A stretch of DNA of 64,000 bases. Origin: Aristaeella lactis (GTDB lineage: Bacteria > Bacillota > Clostridia > Christensenellales > Aristaeellaceae). A model generated the notes under the pieces. That model was not told where the DNA came from. It worked only from the letters and a program-made list of their open reading frames with translations, and searched no databases. The position numbers and the translations under genes are program-made. This document shows positions 60,334 through 64,000 of the stretch, piece after piece; the first letter of the stretch is position 1; each line of letters opens with the position of its first letter. Where the stretch lies: contig NZ_CP069421.1 of NCBI RefSeq assembly GCF_018118585.1, positions 682,001-746,000 on the forward strand, given 5' to 3'.

Positions 60334-62193
60334 ATGGATTTGAATGACAAAATAGAAAAAGTACTGGAAAAGGTCCAGAAGGCCCCGCGATATACAGGAG
60401 GCGAGATGAATACTGAAGTGAAGGGGTGGGATGAATGTCCCATTCACTTCGGTTTCTGCTTCCCTGACACCTATGAAGTCGGCATGAGCCATCTGGGTAT
60501 GAAAATTCTGTATGGGCTGATCAATCGTGAAAGCTGGAGCCTTTGCGAACGTTTTTTCATGCCCTGGACAGACATGATCGCACTGATGGAAGAGGAGAAG
60601 CTGCCGCTGCTTTCCATGGAAAGCAGGCATCCGCTGAACGAATTTGATGTAATCGGTTTTACGCTGCAGTATGAAATGAGTTTCAGCAATATCCTTGCCA
60701 TGCTGAAAATGGGCGGTGTTCCGCTGGAAAGCAGGGAGCGGGGAGAAAAGGATCCCATTGTTGTGGCCGGCGGTCCCTGTGCCTTTAATCCTGAACCCCT
60801 GGCGGATTTTATCGACGCGTTTATGATAGGTGACGGGGAAGACGTGATGACGGAACTGAACCGTGTGATCCTGGAACGCAAGGAGAAAGGATACAGCCGG
60901 GAAAAATGCCTGAAGGAACTGGCGAAACTGGAGGGTGTATATGTGCCCTCCCTCTATGACGTCCAATATAACGAAGACGGAACAGTCGCCTCTGTGACGC
61001 CTAATTGCCCGGAGGCGAAAGCCACTGTCAGGAAGCGTGTTGTTACTGATCTGAACAATACGTATTATCCGGAAGAGTTTCCGGTTCCGTATACGGAAGT
61101 GGTTTTTGACCGGATTATGCTGGAAATCATGCGCGGCTGTACCCGCGGCTGCCGCTTCTGCCAGGCGGGAATGCTGTACAGGCCTGTACGGGAACGCAGC
61201 ATGGAGAAGCTGATTGACCTGGCTGAAAAACTCCAGGCTTCCACAGGATACGAGGAGATCAGCCTGAGCAGCCTTTCCAGCGGTGACTACAGCTGCCTGC
61301 CGGAACTGATCCGGGAACTGATGAAGCGCATGAAGGACAAACGGGTTTCCATTTCCCTGCCGAGCCTGCGTCTTGACAGTGTTCTTAAGGAAAGCCTGGA
61401 GGAGACACAGCAGGTCCGGAAAACAAGCCTGACATTCGCCCCTGAAGCGGGAACGCAGCGCATGCGGGATGTCATCAACAAGGGTGTTACGGAAGAAGAT
61501 CTTCTCGGCAAGGTCAGGGATGCCTTTGAAGGCGGATGGAGCAGTATAAAACTCTATTTTATGTCCGGACTTCCGACGGAAACCATGGAGGACCTTGACG
61601 GGATCGCAGACCTGGCACGAAAGGTCATCGCCGAGTATTTCAATGTTCCCAAGACGCAGCGGGCGAAGGGACTGCGCGTAACCGTAAGTGTCAGCGTATT
61701 TGTGCCCAAATCATTCACCCCGTTCCAGTGGGCTGCCCAGGATACCCTGGAAAAGATCATCGCCAAACAGGAACACCTGAAACAGGTACTGAATATCAAG
61801 GGCGTCACGTTCCACTGGCACGAGCCTTTTGTCAGTTTCCTGGAGGCTTGTTTTGCCAGGGGTGACAGGCGCATGGGCAATGTGCTGAAGCGGGCGTTTG
61901 AAAAAGGATGCCTCCTGGACGGATGGAATGAAACGTTCAGGTATGACCTTTGGATGGAAGCGTTCAGGGAATGCGGCCTGGATCCGGATTTCTACGCACA
62001 CCGTGAGAGAAGCAAAGATGAAGTGCTGCCGTGGGATCATATTGACAGCGGCATCACAAAGCAGTTCCTCTGGCATGAAAAGGAAAAGAGCGAGCGCGCC
62101 GAGACAACAAAAGACTGCAGAAAAGGATGCAACGGATGCGGACTGCAGCGGTGGAAGGGAGTATGCTCATATGCGAATGCTCGCAGTGTTTGA
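60334..62193 (+). CDS. Radical SAM protein of the TIGR03960 (YgiQ-like) family
   Basis: 619 residues from the ATG at 60334 (GGAG 9 bases before). An N-terminal B12-binding-like half (FCFPDTYEVGMSHLGMKILY, VVAGGPCAFNPEPLADF) is followed by the radical-SAM cluster motif RGCTRGCRFCQAGMLYRPV. Later segments TFAPEAGTQRMRDVINKG and KLYFMSGLPTETMEDLDGIA are typical. Always found with a DUF2344 gene, as here (23-base overlap), and usually just upstream of rng. Function unproven; tRNA or rRNA modification has been suggested for the pair. Confidence 0.93.
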   Translation: MDLNDKIEKVLEKVQKAPRYTGGEMNTEVKGWDECPIHFGFCFPDTYEVGMSHLGMKILYGLINRESWSLCERFFMPWTDMIALMEEEKLPLLSMESRHPLNEFDVIGFTLQYEMSFSNILAMLKMGGVPLESRERGEKDPIVVAGGPCAFNPEPLADFIDAFMIGDGEDVMTELNRVILERKEKGYSREKCLKELAKLEGVYVPSLYDVQYNEDGTVASVTPNCPEAKATVRKRVVTDLNNTYYPEEFPVPYTEVVFDRIMLEIMRGCTRGCRFCQAGMLYRPVRERSMEKLIDLAEKLQASTGYEEISLSSLSSGDYSCLPELIRELMKRMKDKRVSISLPSLRLDSVLKESLEETQQVRKTSLTFAPEAGTQRMRDVINKGVTEEDLLGKVRDAFEGGWSSIKLYFMSGLPTETMEDLDGIADLARKVIAEYFNVPKTQRAKGLRVTVSVSVFVPKSFTPFQWAAQDTLEKIIAKQEHLKQVLNIKGVTFHWHEPFVSFLEACFARGDRRMGNVLKRAFEKGCLLDGWNETFRYDLWMEAFRECGLDPDFYAHRERSKDEVLPWDHIDSGITKQFLWHEKEKSERAETTKDCRKGCNGCGLQRWKGVCSYANARSV

Positions 62194-62845
62194 AAAAGGA
62201 GAAAGAATCCGGCATATCGGGCACCTGGATATCCAGCGCAGCGTACAGCGCGGCCTGCGCAGGAGCGGGCTTCCAGTAGCCTACTCAAACGGTTTCAACC
62301 CCCATATTCTGATCACTTTCGCCAGCGCGTTATCCACGGGAGCCTGCGGTAAGCGGGAAATCATGGATGTCACCATGGCTGAGGATGTGAGTGAGGAGGA
62401 GTTCCTCACACGGATGAATCAGGCAATGCCTCCGGAAATGCAGCTGTCTGAAGCACGGGCGGTGGACCAGAAGCATCCGGCACTGATGGCCAGCCTCCGG
62501 GCGGCTGAATATGACCTGCTGATCCGCGAAAAGGATACAGCAGACAAGCTGGTCGGGGCAATTTCTGCTATGATGGAAAAGGATGCTGTCCTTGCGACGC
62601 GAAAGACCAAAACCGCTGTCAGGGAATGTGACATCAAACCGCTTATTTATGAACTGAAGGGCGAGGGACAGCATATTTATGCCACCCTCGTGCTGACAGA
62701 AAAGGAAGCCTGCAAACCGGGAATGCTGATAGAGGCACTCGCAAAAGAAGCAGGCATTGAAGGCGAGATCCGGGTGCTGATCACACGTACCGGCCTGCTG
62801 GGAATGGATGAGAACGGGAACCTGGTTCCCCTGGAGACACTTTAA
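62171..62845 (+). CDS. DUF2344 (TIGR03936) protein, radical SAM partner
   Basis: 224 residues from the ATG at 62171, inside the end of the radical-SAM gene (AAGGGAG about 10 bases upstream). Family core: FEKGERIRHIGHLDIQRSVQR, R-R-S-G-L-P-V-A-Y-S-N-G-F-N-P-H and the later SALSTGACGKREI. Some organisms have it fused to the TIGR03960 protein, which supports one functional unit. Confidence 0.93.
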   Translation: MRMLAVFEKGERIRHIGHLDIQRSVQRGLRRSGLPVAYSNGFNPHILITFASALSTGACGKREIMDVTMAEDVSEEEFLTRMNQAMPPEMQLSEARAVDQKHPALMASLRAAEYDLLIREKDTADKLVGAISAMMEKDAVLATRKTKTAVRECDIKPLIYELKGEGQHIYATLVLTEKEACKPGMLIEALAKEAGIEGEIRVLITRTGLLGMDENGNLVPLETL

Positions 62846-62847
62846 AG

Positions 62848-63954
62848 ATGATCAGGAACATTATTCAGGGTCCGGAATTCTGCGCTGTTACGGAAGACGG
62901 AGTTCTTGTGGAGTATATACAGGAAGATCCGTCCCGGCAGTGCGGCGATATCCTGACCGGCAGGATTGACAGGCTGATGCCGGGACTGAACTGCGCATTT
63001 GTGGATATAGGCCGGAAAAAAAGCGGATTTCTTCCGCTTGATGAACAAAGCAGCAGTTTTACCGGCAGCAAGCCGCGGTCAGGTGAAAAAATCATACTGC
63101 AGATCAAAAAGGAGGAGACCGGTTCCAAAGGCGCTTTTCTGACAAGGGACGTGACCTTTCCGGGAAACACGGTTATCCTGATGCCGCTTAACCGTTTTAT
63201 CGGCGTCAGCAGCCGGACAGAAGACGAAGAAATCCGGGACAGGCTGAAGACGCTTGGCAGGGAAATCGCCGCAGGCAGGTTCGGACTTGTGCTCAGGAAG
63301 GCCGCTGAGACCGCTGACGCTGAAACGATCCGCGGGGAAGCAGAATCGTTGTATGAACAATGGATCGCATTAACAGAAACCGCAGCCTCCATCGGGAAAC
63401 CCGGCACCGTTTTATACTCCGGCAGTGCTGCCGAACAACTGAAGCAGGACTATGCGTCACGCGGTATTGATATGGTTCAGGAAACGGAAACCCTGAGTCC
63501 GGATATCAGGAAACAGCTGACAACAGCTACAGAAAGAAAGCTTACGCTTCCGGGCGGCGGAAATATCGTTGTGGACCGCTGCGAGGCCATGACCGTGATC
63601 GACGTGAATACCGCTTCGTTTTCGGGACACGGCATGAAGGAACAAACTATCCTGGAAACCAACCTGGAAGCCTGCCGGATGATTGCCCGGCAGGTCAGGC
63701 TCAGGAACATCAGCGGAATCATCCTGATTGACTTCATTGACATGGACAGTGATACCGACCGGATCCGGGTTCAGCAGGAACTGACGGAATGCTTCAGCTG
63801 CGACAGGATCAAAACGGTCATTCATGGATGGACAAGTCTTGGTTTGCTTGAGATGACAAGGAAACGTACAAGGCCGGCGCTATATGAAGAACTATTTAAG
63901 GTCTGCCCATCCTGCGGAGGAACAGGATACAGACTGAGGGAGCAGAAAGAATGA
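62848..63954 (+). CDS. rng: Ribonuclease G/E family protein
   Basis: 368 residues, the short form without the RNase E C-terminal scaffold. S1 domain at the N-terminus (GDILTGRIDRLMPGLNCAFVDIG), 5'-sensor and DNase I-like regions with the catalytic aspartates in TVIDVNTASFSG and IILIDFIDMDSD, and a C-terminal CPSCGGTG zinc-link. Processes rRNA and mRNA 5' ends. Upstream TIGR03960-DUF2344 pairing is the usual arrangement. Confidence 0.95.
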   Translation: MIRNIIQGPEFCAVTEDGVLVEYIQEDPSRQCGDILTGRIDRLMPGLNCAFVDIGRKKSGFLPLDEQSSSFTGSKPRSGEKIILQIKKEETGSKGAFLTRDVTFPGNTVILMPLNRFIGVSSRTEDEEIRDRLKTLGREIAAGRFGLVLRKAAETADAETIRGEAESLYEQWIALTETAASIGKPGTVLYSGSAAEQLKQDYASRGIDMVQETETLSPDIRKQLTTATERKLTLPGGGNIVVDRCEAMTVIDVNTASFSGHGMKEQTILETNLEACRMIARQVRLRNISGIILIDFIDMDSDTDRIRVQQELTECFSCDRIKTVIHGWTSLGLLEMTRKRTRPALYEELFKVCPSCGGTGYRLREQKE

Positions 63955-64000
63955 GAACAGCGGAAATACTTGTTTCACAGGAAGAAACGGAGCGGCAGGA
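63951..64000 (+). CDS. Start of an unidentified gene, 3' truncated
   Basis: ATGA overlap with the rng stop; only 16 codons are present (RTAEILVSQEETERQ). It does not begin like ribosomal protein L21, the usual next gene in this region. The rest lies beyond the window. Confidence 0.5.
   Translation, partial: MRTAEILVSQEETERQ

Noticed and set aside
61898-62170. Upstream in-frame extension of the DUF2344 gene
   Set aside because: It overlaps the radical-SAM coding region in another frame; the family begins at 62171, which has a ribosome site.

Overview
The window reads as chromosomal DNA of a Gram-positive anaerobe of class Clostridia, plausibly from gut or rumen. I infer this from the CIRCE-controlled hrcA-grpE-dnaK-dnaJ operon, the priA-def-fmt-rsmB-rlmN-stp-prkC-rsgA-rpe order, a yerC-pcrA-ligA cluster, scpA-scpB, a PASTA-domain kinase, a type III glutamine synthetase, a clostripain-type peptidase, strong AGGAGG-type ribosome binding sites, and moderately GC-rich coding DNA. 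No 16S rRNA gene is present, so the genus is not fixed.

Layout. 1-4394: a 5'-truncated peptidoglycan-binding serine hydrolase, a six-helix membrane protein, a SRAP protein, a GIY-YIG protein coupled to a tiny membrane ORF, and two small proteins of which the second is YxjI/LURP-like. 4423-7662: a two-gene xylo-oligosaccharide operon (GH8 reducing-end xylose-releasing exo-oligoxylanase and GH120 beta-xylosidase), both without signal peptides. 7662-10010 (minus): tRNA-Arg(CCG) and a three-gene operon (CofE-like protein, DUF1643, acyl-ACP thioesterase) behind a consensus promoter. 10032-16619: a GT2-GtrA fusion and a membrane partner, a GNAT protein (minus), DUF896, then an envelope-flavoured operon (DUF1292, phosphodiester glycosidase, Lgt-like protein, PlsC-like acyltransferase, lipoprotein). 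16665-21535: heat-shock operon. 21584-23628: VanZ-like protein, small membrane protein, cysteine desulfurase. 23727-26851: TAXI-type TRAP transporter. 26858-42085: a long run of replication-restart, translation-maturation, Ser/Thr kinase/phosphatase and tRNA/rRNA-modification genes. 42099-42260: tRNA-Leu(TAA). 42281-44236 (minus): a long coiled-coil protein with a C-terminal SH3-like domain. 44411-48172: amino-sugar genes (glmM, a left-handed beta-helix acetyltransferase, nagB) and a metallo-beta-lactamase-fold hydrolase. 48274-50422 (minus): glutamine synthetase III. 50517-57340: yerC, pcrA, ligA, an M50 peptidase, scpA, scpB. 57389-64000: a very large membrane-anchored clostripain-family protein, the TIGR03960/DUF2344 radical-SAM pair, RNase G, and the first 16 codons of one more gene.

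Most of the window is conserved core genome. No phage, insertion sequence, CRISPR array or defence island was seen. The less ordinary items are two Lgt-like membrane proteins that appear to lack the family's key histidine, the membrane-anchored clostripain with a repetitive N-terminal tail, the coiled-coil/SH3 protein, an orphan CofE-like operon, and a GNAT protein with a cysteine-rich tail. No gap between genes exceeds 300 bases; the largest (44237-44507) holds two divergent promoters.
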